This document shows positions 10,163 to 20,096 of a stretch of 36,761 nucleotides of DNA, piece after piece. Positions within the stretch are counted from its first letter, which is position 1, and the number at the start of each line of letters is the position of its first letter. Origin of the DNA: Hysterium pulicare CBS 123377. Lineage: Eukaryota > Ascomycota > Dothideomycetes > Hysteriales > Hysteriaceae. Both the position numbers and the translations under genes were made by a program. The notes below the pieces were generated by a model. That model was not told the DNA's origin. It was given only the letters and a program-made list of their open reading frames with translations, and made no database searches. The DNA lies in NCBI GenBank assembly GCA_000467715.1, contig AJFK01000063.1, forward strand, positions 1 through 36,761, read 5' to 3'.

Positions 10163-11745
10163 TCAATGATACCTGCACGAATGGTTGCGGTGCAGCTCCT
10201 TTCGAGCTTCGAGATTATCATGCACTAACTTGCAAGATGAACCATCGCCGCAGTAGCCTTCGAGGAGCTCGTTGTCGCACGTGGATTGGAATTTGTCGTG
10301 GAACTTGACAATACAGCCGGGCTTGTGGCCCATACCCTTTGGGAAGTCAGAACCAATATCAAACAAACTCAATAGGATTCAAAAAATCGTACATGGCAAA
10401 TTTTCTCCTTCTTGCATCCCCCAACCATACCACAGGGATGGTTCGATAGATTACACTGGCAATACTTGTCGAAATCCTCTTCGGGAATGTCTGCAGGCTC
10501 AGGTGTAGGCATGTATGCTACCGACTGTTGAGACTCTGGTTGGGAACGAAGATCAATCCCCGAGCTGGGGAAACTGGGAGACTGATCGTTAGTAAGCTGT
10601 TGAGTGATGGTCTTATTCTTATATATACATTTGGACGAACCTAGGAGTTGGGCCGTAGTCCTGAGAAGAAGCATCAACACGTCGGCGTTTGGGCTGCGGA
10701 CTACTCGGAATAACAGAATCATAAGACGAGTGTGGCACAAAGTCACTGTCATTGTCTCTTCCCGTGGTACTGCCAGTGCTTTGGACTAAGATGAGAGGTC
10801 CAGCCAAGGGACCAGAAGAAGATGACTCAGGATCGCTTCGGGCGCAGTCTTTGGGAGATAATAGCATTTCAACTGGAGTATTGTCAGAAGGCAACATCTG
10901 AAAGATCGGGTACTCCTACCAGGATAGTCTTTCGCTCCCTTCAAGACCTGATATGAGCAACGATCGATTATCCATCGGTGTGTAGTCCCTCTCTCGTTGA
11001 TTCCAGGTCGCCTATCCAAGATCTGTGAGTGACACGCTTTATAGTGCATCCTGAAACCCTCCACGCCACTCAAGAATATCTTAGGCCTAGGTTTCGACCC
11101 CAACTCTAAGCGGGCATTACAGCCCAGTGGATACTCAGTGCATACGCAGTCTTTGCACCTCAATTCCACCAATGTATTGTCCAGTTTTATGACCAGCGAA
11201 TGCTCCGTCTTTTCTACGGAAGAATAAGAGATTGGAGTATTGCATCGCCAAGTCCGTATACGGTACGTGTCGGCGGGCTCAACCTGGATGTTCCGTGGTT
11301 TTTGGAGGGTAAAGTCTCGAGGACAGAGTTCGGAATGACGGCTACGAAGTGGTACTAGGGCCGATGTATGGTTGCTAAGAGTCTCCTAGGAAAACACGTC
11401 ACCTGTTAGCCTGGGAGCGTATAGACCGGACGGGAGAATGGTTCAGCAAAAACTTACCCGCCTCTTATCCTCAGCATCAGCCCTTGCAAGACTCTCTTTC
11501 GCTGCATCTATGTCATTGTTGATCCCCTCGAGACTCATACAGATTGACTGAGCATTCGTAGCAACCGCTTCATGCTTTGACTGAGCTTCAGCGTCAACAG
11601 CTTCATGTTTCTTCCTCTTGCTTTTCTCAATCTCAACATGCTCTTGCTGTATTCCTTGCAACTCATCTTCTTCATCCACTCTTCTCCTGTACAATTCCGC
11701 AAGGCGAGTGTGGTGGTTTATAAGCACTGAATCATCGCGTGCCAT
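10163..11745 (-). CDS. Array copy E: coiled-coil / multi-zinc-ligand protein, 446 aa
   Basis: Five exons: 11745-11458, 11385-10920, 10872-10641, 10573-10393 and 10336-10163, phases 0, 1, 2, 0. Exon 1 (96 residues) is a coiled coil with HEAVDAEAQSKHEAV, a short internal repeat. Exon 2 begins ETL, has TEHSL as in copy B, and then LVELRCKDC, GFRMHYKACH and DRCSYQVL; the histidine of the final CxH is replaced by tyrosine. The linker carries PKRRRVD. Exon 4 has the knuckle CQCNLSNHPCGMVGGC, then EKIC. Exon 5 has STCDNELLEGYCGDGSSC and KLVHDN, a canonical C-x8-C-x5-C-x3-H zinc-finger spacing, ending NHSCRYH. It is the best-preserved pair partner of copy B. Function unknown; nuclear RNA or DNA binding is an inference. 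Confidence 0.74.
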
Positions 11746-12601
11746 AGTGATTTAGATTGGATATCGGGTAATCGATAGGCTCAAGAGAATTGTGGGTAAA
11801 GAAAAGTGTCGAGACTATGCGGCCAAGGCAATTTTCAAAGGCTTTAAAGAATTAAGCATGGAATTTGTACTAAGGGAAGGAGAAAGAGACGAGGGACGGG
11901 CGAGAACCCCGTTATACGCCAAGAGATCCAACCTTGATGCAGAAGTTGAGCCATCACATTTCAACCAACCACTTCAACGAGCGCCAGTCGTTACACAAGG
12001 AATAGGCAGAAACATTGTCTCTGCAAATTGAAACAAAGGAAACAAACCAGCATTAGTGGCTTGCAGCAAAATGTAAGGGAAATGCGAGACGGCATGAAAA
12101 ATGACAGGGAAAGAAAGATTCACTTGAGAAGATGTACGGCCGAAAAGCAAGCCAAAACACGGCTCGGAACGTTGCTTGAGAGACGAGAGCGCTGTAGAAG
12201 ACAAATCGGTGACCTCTACGTTCTGGAACGATCGCCGTCCCGCGATTTCATTCATTGAACCCGTCTTTCTCGGATAACGCCCGCAAGTTGGGAGACCGAT
12301 CTGGTAATAGTGCCGATGAGTATGCCATGCAATTAGAATTATCGAGATAGACCTGATCTAGCAGATTGGACATTGACCGAATTCTCTGGATCAGTTCAGC
12401 ATATATGCATGCAACTTGCCGACATATGAACACTACAATCCGCCCTTATCTGAATGACCGCTCGTTAGTCCCAAAATCCTACTCTGACTCTGACCCATTC
12501 TCTCAGATCAACATTTATAGAGGTACAAGCATACAGAGAAGGCTTTACCGAAGACGCCGTGTCAAAGGCTCCGTACGAGACATGTCATTCCTGTACACAT
12601 C
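11746..12601. other. Intergenic E-F; second copy of the duplicated flank
   Basis: No conserved gene. About 11880-12130 matches the flank of copy C (about 7545-7800) in word order and spacing, and both intergenic regions carry a cagcatatatgc word shortly before the 3' end of the next copy (about 8080-8092 and 12399-12410). Open frames here (for example 11792-12031 plus and 12366-12605 plus) are not conserved between the two flanks, so I do not call them genes. Confidence 0.5.
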
Positions 12602-13962
12602 TTAATGTGTCTTACAGTTGTGCTGTCCCCAAATTCGATACCGAATCATGCCATTATCGTGAGCAAATCGACAATTGTAGATGCGACACAATGAGGCGAG
12701 CTCATCGTCACGGAGAAGAGCGCCCTGATGGTTGCCCGCAGAGATTAGCATGACGGAGCAGGAAGATTCCAGTGGATGCAGCTGATTGTTGCAGACTTCG
12801 GTGTGCTTGTTTTCCTGTGAAATCGATGTCAGTATACTATACAGCCTCGACGTCGAACTGGATTCTTTGCCTGAGCACTTACGTTGCAGAGTTTCTTGAG
12901 GTTGCAGCCTCCCGGTACTTGGCACGGATGATTGGCTAGGATGCAGGGGCAAAAGGACCTGAGGTACTCTTCCGAGTCTTCAGCAGACAGGTCTTCAGTG
13001 GACAAATCTTCAGCTGACAGTTCTTCAGCGGATAGGTCTTCAGCAAACCAAGCGCTATCAGTTTGTCTTGGGGAGCGGTGTGAGCTATGGCGTCGTGCAC
13101 GTTTCGCCGTTGGTGTCGTATCTGACAGCGTTGAAGGCGTGCAATCCGAGTCCGCGAGCTCAACCAAGCGTTTAGATTTACGTATAGGCTCGCGAGGTTC
13201 ATCGGCTGTGAACTTAGACCCCTTATGAAGAAGGTAGGGAACTAAAGCAAGAGTTGGTCAACCCTACAAGCCCAGAGCTTACGAGTTTGATACCTACTTT
13301 CACGGCTTTCATGACCATATTGCTCAATTCGCTCAAGATCTTGGCTACTGAGCACCCGGTGGGTGCATGTATGGATGATAGTCTCTGTCCTACAGTCGTG
13401 TCCATGGTGCGCGCGGACGAAATGCTTTCTGAAGCCGCTAATTCCTTTGAAGAAATGAGGTCCAAATTTTATCTGGTTGCGGTAGGCATTGGTTTCCGGG
13501 TTGCAAATCTTGCAGCGAAGCTCGACCCATCTTCCGTCTGGGATTTGAATGATAGTGGAAAAAATGGGGTGAGCTTGAAAGGGAATGATATCTTTCGAGT
13601 CGGCTTCCTGAACGTCTCTCATTGGTGATCCAGGGTGTATCCGAGCCCATCATCCCTCGTTCTGCCATCTTTTCATTGCCTCCATGAAGCACCATCGCCG
13701 TCTCCGTTTCATGGCTCACTCCAATCAGGCTCTCGAGCTTCGGATTAAACTCCTTATCAAATTCGGCCAAATGCCGCTTCTCCTCTTCCTGTAGCGCTTT
13801 GAGATCCTGCTGGAACCTCTCATCAACATGCTTATGAGCTACATTGGCTTGTTCATGGGTGGTTCGGCGCCGTTCTTCGAATGCTGTAGATATGACGTTG
13901 AGCTTTCGTGCTCGGTCGTCGAAGAGGTCTTTAATCTTTTGGACGTTTGGGTGTTCTGCCAT
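12602..13962 (-). CDS. Array copy F: coiled-coil / multi-zinc-ligand protein with acidic repeats, 374 aa
   Basis: Four exons: 13962-13720, 13607-13298, 13241-12883 and 12814-12602, phases 0, 1, 0 as in copy A. The ATG at 13962 (MAEHPNVQK) is preferred to an in-frame upstream ATG because paralogues start close to the coiled coil. Exon 2 has WVELRCKICNPETNAY, GFRKHFVRAH and HTCTHRVLS. Exon 3 has VPYLLHKGS, the basic patch AKRARRHS, five acidic LSAED-like repeats and the knuckle CPCILANHPCQVPGGC. The last exon begins KHTEVCNNQLHPLESSC, then has an insertion that separates the first zinc-finger cysteine, then LCRIYNCRFAHDN and the ending QHNCKTH. The C-x8-C spacing is therefore broken while the C-x4-C-x3-H part remains. 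Confidence 0.72.
12976..13050. repeat. Five 15-bp tandem repeats inside copy F
   Basis: Five imperfect 15-base units in register (starts 12976, 12991, 13006, 13021 and 13036), each built on tcttcag. On the coding strand they encode the pentapeptide LSAED and variants (LSAEE, LSTED). They lie in the linker between the zinc-ligand module and the cysteine knuckle of copy F and are absent from the other copies. Unit number may vary between strains, as is usual for in-frame minisatellites. Confidence 0.85.
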
Positions 13963-14324
13963 TTCGGAGGTTGCTGTAGAGAAGTGGAGGCAGGGAGGAG
14001 CGTGGGATGGTGTGTTGTAGGCATGTAGTGAACGACGTAATCCGTACAACAAAAGGAGTTGACATCAATAAAATACTGGCCTATTCACTTCTTCCCTCCA
14101 CTTCTAGGGCCTTCCCGTCTCAAGGGTTGATGAGCTCCCCCAATTATTCATCCGATGTGCTTACAATGCAGATTCATTCCATTTGGCTGTATTAATCCGA
14201 TGTATATGTGGCCGACGCCCAGCGAAATCAATTTGAGCTCACTTCGAAATGGACGAGAGTAGCGTGAACAAAGTTAAGCTTATCCAAGGCCGCTCGTAAT
14301 GTTCTTTCAACTTTTACTTGTGAA
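13963..14324. other. Array / housekeeping boundary
   Basis: About 360 bases upstream of copy F and downstream of the TIM-family gene, which is on the same strand. I see no gene, no AT-rich island and no repeat. The promoter of copy F must lie here. This is the right-hand end of the array: nothing resembling the family is found to the right. Confidence 0.4.
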
Positions 14325-15092
14325 TCATGCGCCACCGATTTCAGTGATAACCTGCTTCAAGTTCTGGATGTTGTGCGCATATCGTCCCAAGAAAAGGCCA
14401 TCAACGCCGTCCGCTATCTTGGCAAAAGTGCCTGGACCAGCACTTCCCCCATACACTATTCTCGTGATTCCCTTTCTGTTTCCAGCTATTTTTCTAAGCT
14501 CCCTTGTTACATTTACTACGTGGTCTGGATCAGCAGGCTCAGTGGCACCAATTGCCCAGACCGGCTCGTATGCGAGGATGACTTCACTGTCGTCCGGTAC
14601 CGCCGCTAGCACCGATGTAACCTGTGGCCGGCATTCTTCAATTGCCATACCAACAGCAGCTGAAGCAATGCTGTGGTGTGTTCGCTCCCCAATGCAGACG
14701 AGCGGTATTAGACCGTTCCGAGCTGCCGCCGCCGCCTTCTGCGCCACTTGTTCGTCTGTCTCCCCAAATATCGCTCTTCGTTCGGCATGCCCTATCTCTA
14801 CAATCTTGACGCCAGCCTGTTGTAATACACGCGGTGAGACCTCTCCCGTATAAGCACCGTTGTCCTTCCAGAAAGTATCTTGGGCGCCGAGCATAATGTG
14901 GGAGGACTGGAGTATCCGCGCCGACTCCATGATGGTAATGAAGTCCGGTATAACGAAGAGATCGACGCGTTCGTTCCATGCCAGACCATCGAGCTGGTAG
15001 ACTCCTTGGACGTATTTGATGGAGTCTTGAAGATCGAAGTACATTTTCAAGCTCACGCCGACGATGCGGCGGGGTCGGGGGATTGGAGGCAT
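14325..15092 (-). CDS. Triosephosphate-isomerase-family sugar-phosphate isomerase, 255 aa
   Basis: A single-exon TIM-barrel protein of typical family length. Catalytic residues can be placed: Lys16 in VGVSLKMYF, His102 in EIGHAERR and Glu176 in ILAYEPVWAIG. YGGSAGPG (214-221) matches the phosphate-binding loop. Two features separate it from glycolytic enzymes: the usual N-x-K motif is S-L-K, so the substrate-contacting Asn is replaced, and loop 6 reads AIGATEPADPDH instead of the GTGKTATPE type. Known relatives with such changes act on erythrulose phosphates in bacterial tetritol catabolism (LerI/EryH type). I infer a paralogue with a related sugar-phosphate substrate, not the housekeeping triosephosphate isomerase. 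It is divergent from MET13 across an 831-base interval. Confidence 0.85.
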   Translation of the reverse strand: MPPIPRPRRIVGVSLKMYFDLQDSIKYVQGVYQLDGLAWNERVDLFVIPDFITIMESARILQSSHIMLGAQDTFWKDNGAYTGEVSPRVLQQAGVKIVEIGHAERRAIFGETDEQVAQKAAAAARNGLIPLVCIGERTHHSIASAAVGMAIEECRPQVTSVLAAVPDDSEVILAYEPVWAIGATEPADPDHVVNVTRELRKIAGNRKGITRIVYGGSAGPGTFAKIADGVDGLFLGRYAHNIQNLKQVITEIGGA

Positions 15093-15923
15093 GCTGATTC
15101 GATTTAGCAGTTGATGCTATGTGCTCAAAGTTGTCGTTAGTTGTAGGATCAACACTGTATATCCATGCTTGAGATGATGTTTATGCAGTCGTCATGAGGA
15201 GAAGGGGTTTGGAGACGCAGCGAAGGGATACTACATGGGGAAATGCCGGGTCTTTCAGCGCTCGGAATTGGAGGCGAGATGGCCGGGGACGTTGAGGGGA
15301 AGTCCCCAGCCAGCGGGGAAGGGTAGTGGTAGTAGCTGTGTTCATAAATGCAACGGCACCCTGCATCCCTGGGTCGTGCCATATGAGCGTCTTCCAACGG
15401 CAGTCCAAGGGCAGTGAATTGTTGACGAGCTGCAAGCTGCGTGGGCTGCCACAGCGCACTGAGGGGGCCCCATGATGGACCTGGGCTTTGTTTTTTCACG
15501 CCCGCTACGGCGCTCTGTTCGGAGCAATGCAGCATCATCACACCGGTCCTTCTCCGATTCTTTCTTCAACTCCAATTGACTCCATACAACCCCACACACC
15601 CAATTCGTTTGCCTGAACGAAGCTCAAGACAGCCGTTGTACATGCAGCGACAGCTTGCTGATCGTTGGGCCCGCGTTCGCTACTTCGGATAGCTGGTGGA
15701 AACGGTTTCTTGCAGTGTGCGGAGTGTGTGCGGAGGTTTTTGTTCAAGGACCTGGTAAGCTGGCCTGGGACCTTAGTCCATCGAAGTCCGACGACGGTCA
15801 ATACATTTTGTCAAATATCCCAATGTATACCTTGTATGATCCATCTTTACTAACTCATTTTGCTCGTAGTTGAGGGGTTTCTAGGCACTTTTTCTTTTTC
15901 GATTCCCTTCTTTTTATTTCACC
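15093..15923. promoter_or_regulatory. Shared divergent upstream region of the TIM-family gene and MET13
   Basis: About 830 bases between two divergent start codons. Several overlapping open frames occur on both strands at 15149-15873, but none has motifs or splice context that would support a gene. A pyrimidine-rich stretch (ttctttttctttttcg-like, about 15885-15920) lies just before the MET13 ATG, as is common near fungal transcription starts. No other element could be identified. Confidence 0.4.
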
Positions 15924-17996
15924 ATGCACATCTCACAGAAATTGGCTCAGGCCCGAGAGGAGGGCAAGCCTACCTTCTCTTTCGAATTTTTCCCACCAAA
16001 GACGGCCCAGGTATGTGAGAACCTAGCTCTAAGCCATTGAGGGTAGAACTGACATGAAGAACTCTAGGGAGTCCAAAATCTCTACGATCGTACGTTCGAG
16101 AACCCCTCGTACCCCTCCATAACAAAGCTCTCTCACACAATGTAGGCATGGACCGCATGCATGGCTTTGGGCCTGCTTTCATCGACGTGACCTGGGGCGC
16201 AGGTGGTCGTCTCTCACATCTCACTTGCGAAATGGTCAGGGTGGCACAAACTGCCTACGGCCTAGAAACGTGCATGCACCTCACCTGCACGGACATGGAG
16301 AGGTCTAAACTCGACGAAGCTCTACAAGAAGCATACAAGGCTGGATGCACCAATATTCTAGCTTTACGCGGGGATCCTCCGCGAGAGAAGGAGAAGTGGG
16401 AGGCGACTGCCGGTGGCTTCCGCTATGCTAAGGACCTCGTGAAATACATTCGAGAGAGATATGGAAATCACTTTGATATTGGTGTCGCGGGATACTCGGA
16501 AGGTTGCGAAGACAATGATAACCGGGAGGAACTTCTCGAACATCTGAAAGAGAAAGTAGATGCGGGCGCCACTTTCATCGTCACTCAGATGTTCTACGAT
16601 GTAGATATCTTCTTGGACTGGGTCAATCAGGTCCGCGCTAAGGGCATCACTATCCCCATAATTCCCGGGATCATGCCAATCCATACTCATGCGGCATTTA
16701 TGAGACGAGCGCACTGGACAAAATGCCATATCCCTCCTGCGTGGACCAAAGCGTTGGACCCCATCAAGAACGATGATGCTGAAGTACGAGAAGTTGGTAA
16801 AGGCCTTATTGCAGAAATGTGCCGAAAGTTGATTGACGCCGGCATTTTACATTTACACTTGTAAGTCTCTGGAATCGAATACCTAGCATCCACACACTGA
16901 TCGATTAGCTACACAATGAACCTCGCTCAAGCCACTCGCATGGTCCTGGAAGAACTTAATTTGCTTCCTGACCTTGCAAGTCCTCTCGAGAAACCACTTC
17001 CCTGGAGGCCTTCGCTTGGCCTCAATCGTAGAGACGAAAATGTCCGACCCATCTTCTGGAGGAATCGGAAAATGTCTTACGTTGCTCGTACTCAAGATTG
17101 GGATGAATTTCCGAACGGTCGATGGGGTGATGCAAGGTCTCCTGCGTTCGGCGAGCTGGATGCATATGGTGTCTCTCTAAAAGGCACAAACGAGCAAAAC
17201 ATCAAACTTTGGGGCAAGCCAACATGCATCAAGGACATCGCCGACGTTTTCGTACGGTACATGAGTGGAGAGCTTGAGAGCTTGCCTTGGAGCGAAGAAA
17301 AGATCTCAAAGGAAGCCGGGAGCTTAACGAGTGATCTTGTCGACCTCAATCGACGTGGCTTGCTCACAATCAATTCGCAGCCCGCTGTTGATGGAGCCAA
17401 ATCTTCAGACCCTCTCTATGGATGGGGACCCCGTAATGGCTTTGTGTATCAAAAGGCATACTTGGAAATCTTGATCTCTCCGGAGCTGATCTCTGAAGTT
17501 ATTACGAGGATGGAGCGAGATGAAGACATTACCTACTACGCTGTCAATAAGGAAGGGGATCTCAAGACCAATTCATCCGGAGAAGGCCCTAATGCTGTCA
17601 CCTGGGGTGTCTTCCCCGGCAAAGAAATCGTGCAACCCACCATAGTCGAGACTGTCAGCTTCCTTGCCTGGAAGGACGAGTTTTTCCGAGTAGGTCAGGA
17701 TTGGGCCAATTGCCATCCTTCAGTGAGCCCATCGCGTTACGTCATCGAGGACATCATGGATACCTGGTATCTTGTTAACATTGGTAAGTTCAATTTCCTT
17801 CAGGATGATGAGTTCTTACTGACGGCTTTCTATAGTCCACAACGACTTCCACGTGGAGCACGGCATCTTTCCCTTGTTCAACGGCCTTGCGGTTCCCGAC
17901 ATGGAGAAACCTCTTCACACAAACGGTGTCACGAACGGCGATCACTCTATCGATGCTGTCTCAAACGGCGTTAATGGCTTAGAGCTCAAGAATTGA
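15924..17996 (+). CDS. MET13: Methylenetetrahydrofolate reductase, MET13 type, 619 aa
   Basis: Reduces 5,10-methylenetetrahydrofolate to 5-methyltetrahydrofolate with FAD and NADPH, supplying the methyl group for methionine synthesis in the cytosol. Five exons keep frame: 15924-16010, 16068-16089, 16146-16860, 16909-17783 and 17836-17996; the second is only 22 nt. The N-terminal TIM barrel (about 1-295) has FSFEFFPPKTAQG with the catalytic Glu, DVTWGAGG, LRGDPP and VTQMFYD. The C-terminal half (about 320-600) is the S-adenosylmethionine-sensing regulatory domain of eukaryotic enzymes, including ENAVTWGVFPGKEI-like sequence (here NAVTWGVFPGKEI). The start MHISQKLAQ and the motif GVQNLYDRMDRM fit the Met13 branch better than the Met12 branch. 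The gene looks complete and functional. Confidence 0.95.
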
Positions 17997-18971
17997 GCAT
18001 TCTCCAATGATTTCAATTTCCACTTTCAACATGGAATACGGTACTTTCTCCCGGCGTTGCACGGCACAATTCAACTCTTACTGCGGGTGGCATCCCAACA
18101 AGAAGTCTTCTGCATTTTCAACCAAAATTCTTCAGCATGATTCAACCCATCGGGAGGAGGTCTTTCTCAAAAGTTTTGTTATATCTCATATATGCATCTG
18201 GAAGGGCGTCTATTCAACCTGACGACTTTAACGAAGAAATGATGGGAACGGAAAATATCCAAAGATCGAAAAAAGGCTGATCATAATCTGAGATACCCTG
18301 GACAAGTGCCCTCAACGGCTTTGTCGTTATTGTTTTTGGTAGTATTATAATCTTATTCCTGCTTCGTTTGGTGTGGCTATGTCTACCATATAAGCACTAT
18401 TAAACGAGCAAACATGAAACTGTTACAAGCCTTGCCACCAATTCTCGTTGCTGCTTTCCAATTCTCCTTTTTCGTGATTGTTCTAGCCCTCCGTACCTTT
18501 GTTAAGACTGGCTGCGATCAATGCACGCACTTATTCACGTTCCACAATATTCAGCTATATCCTCAAATAGCCTTTCAAACAGAGGTGACAATACCTCGGA
18601 ATCATCCGCCTTAGAGGAAACAAATCTGACACCTTCGGATTTGGAAACAGACTACCAAGGTATGGAGTCAGGTACTCACCGATCACGTGATCGATTAACC
18701 CGAGGGGTATTGGATTTCAACACTTCATCAAAATGTGGAAGATTGCGATGCGGTTCAATGCTGAAAATGGAAGCTGAGAACGGGCTGATCAACAACCGCG
18801 AACATGGTTTGCTCATCCCCAACAAAGAATCACGTGGCCATCGTGACACCGCAACCGGGACTATCCACATTCCTACAGAATCCCCAATGTCTTCATTCGA
18901 TCATTCTCTCTTTACCTTCCCCAGCCCAGCCCAATCTCCATCCACCTACCTATCACCTCCCACCCAACTCC
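17997..18971. other. Intergenic region downstream of MET13
   Basis: About 975 bases. The first part is the 3' region of MET13. A 66-codon frame at 18414-18614 starts MKLLQALPP and has one hydrophobic stretch, and an overlapping 174-codon frame covers 18521-19045. Neither shows a domain, clear splice links or a convincing start context, so no gene is called. A pyrimidine-rich leader (about 18900-18970) precedes the next small gene. Confidence 0.35.
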
Positions 18972-19259
18972 ATGTCCACCACCACAACGCCCTTCAACGA
19001 CCTAGATGCGCATACAATGAGTCGCATCATCAAGTTCTGGAATGACAGCATCGACACTATATCCGATTTCTTCTCCGCTTCGAGCTCGAATTCGAATTCC
19101 TCGCAACAGAGTCAGATAAACCGCAGATCTGATTCTCCGGACCATTTCGAACTTGTTGGTCCGTTATCTGAGCATGAGAAGGAGCTGATTGCGAGGGGGA
19201 AGGCGCTTTTGAGGAGAGAGGAGGAGGAGGAGGGCAAGGATGGAGAAGCCAATGGTTAA
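18972..19259 (+). CDS. Small acidic serine-rich protein, 95 aa
   Basis: Intronless frame starting MSTTTTPFNDLDAH after a pyrimidine-rich leader. The middle has SRIIKFWNDSIDTISDFFSAS, an amphipathic stretch, then a serine/asparagine/glutamine-rich segment (SSNSNSSQQSQ), then HFELVGPLSEHEKELIARGK and a run of glutamates. The charged helix and acidic tail look like a real small soluble protein and not random sequence, but I recognise no domain. The in-frame open region extends upstream to 18804; the ATG at 18972 is chosen because upstream sequence is pyrimidine-rich and non-coding in character. Confidence 0.5.
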   Translation: MSTTTTPFNDLDAHTMSRIIKFWNDSIDTISDFFSASSSNSNSSQQSQINRRSDSPDHFELVGPLSEHEKELIARGKALLRREEEEEGKDGEANG

Positions 19260-20096
19260 AGGAGCCCAGGGGTCGTCAGTTCGTGAAGATTTAATATTGG
19301 GAAACAAAGAAGGTCGGCACTCCAGCTAACCCCTATTATACGCCACGATGGCGGGGGAATCATCGGGAGGAAGGGGCAATGCCGTCTATTAGCCACCCAT
19401 CTCTTCGATCTGACCTCGCAAACCCAGTCAGTACGCATCAAGCACTCCCACGGAGAGTTTCTCCTGGCGCATTGCCCATCCTGCACTTCTAAGACTCTAG
19501 AACAGAATTATCTGTATCGATTGTGGAAATCACTCCTCGCAGAAAGGCTGGTGCCCAGGAGAGAGGATCCTCCCCAGTCTCTTCCAGCTTGTCATTCGAT
19601 CGTGGAGCGATCTTGAGACTGGGGATTTTAGGCCGTGCGACGTAGCGGTATTTTGCTCAACTAAAGCGATGGACGGTGCGATGTGTGCGATGCTGTGTAT
19701 CGTACTAGAGGGGGCCTCATGTTGGGGTCCGGATGGGGACTGAATTTGGGAGGCTATGAGTGGAGAGTGAGATGGTAAGGCGGGGGGGGTGCTGTAGAGG
19801 ATGAATGAGTGAAATAAGAGGACGTAGGGGCAGATCCATCCTATTAACTGGTGTGGCTATTTACCGAGAATGGAACGCCTAGAACAGTAATAATATAATC
19901 TAATTGCCATGTATCTATCTAGCGCATCGTAAGTTGCTAGCATCCCAAACACCGCGAACTCCAGGTCCTGTCTAGAGTCATGGTATCTGCAAATGTCACC
20001 GCTCGCATGTATTCTGCAGACTATGCATCAGCGCAGCAATAAACCCACACATAAGCAGCTCTTCACTCCTCATGTTCATCCCCGCTAATCTCTCCC
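19260..20096. other. Intergenic region, no gene seen
   Basis: About 840 bases between the small acidic protein gene and the stop codon of the HD-domain gene. It includes a run of guanines near 19783-19791 and short open frames without motifs (for example 19256-19486 minus). I see no RNA gene, repeat or transposon end. Confidence 0.4.

Noticed and set aside
754-13962. CRISPR array or bacterial defence island reading of the repeated units
   Set aside because: The repeated units are spliced eukaryotic genes with conserved coding exons, not short direct repeats with spacers.
13963-14052. Upstream in-frame ATG extending copy F by 30 residues
   Set aside because: Paralogues start within a few residues of the coiled coil; the extension resembles untranslated leader.
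15149-15801. Several 80-130 codon open frames on the minus strand between the TIM-family gene and MET13
   Set aside because: They overlap each other in different frames, have no domain motifs and no matching splice sites; the sequence is GC-rich enough to leave open frames by chance.
18414-19045. Possible small membrane protein (MKLLQALPP start) and an overlapping 174-codon frame
   Set aside because: The two frames cannot be joined by a convincing intron, and the longer one overlaps the better-supported small acidic gene in another frame.
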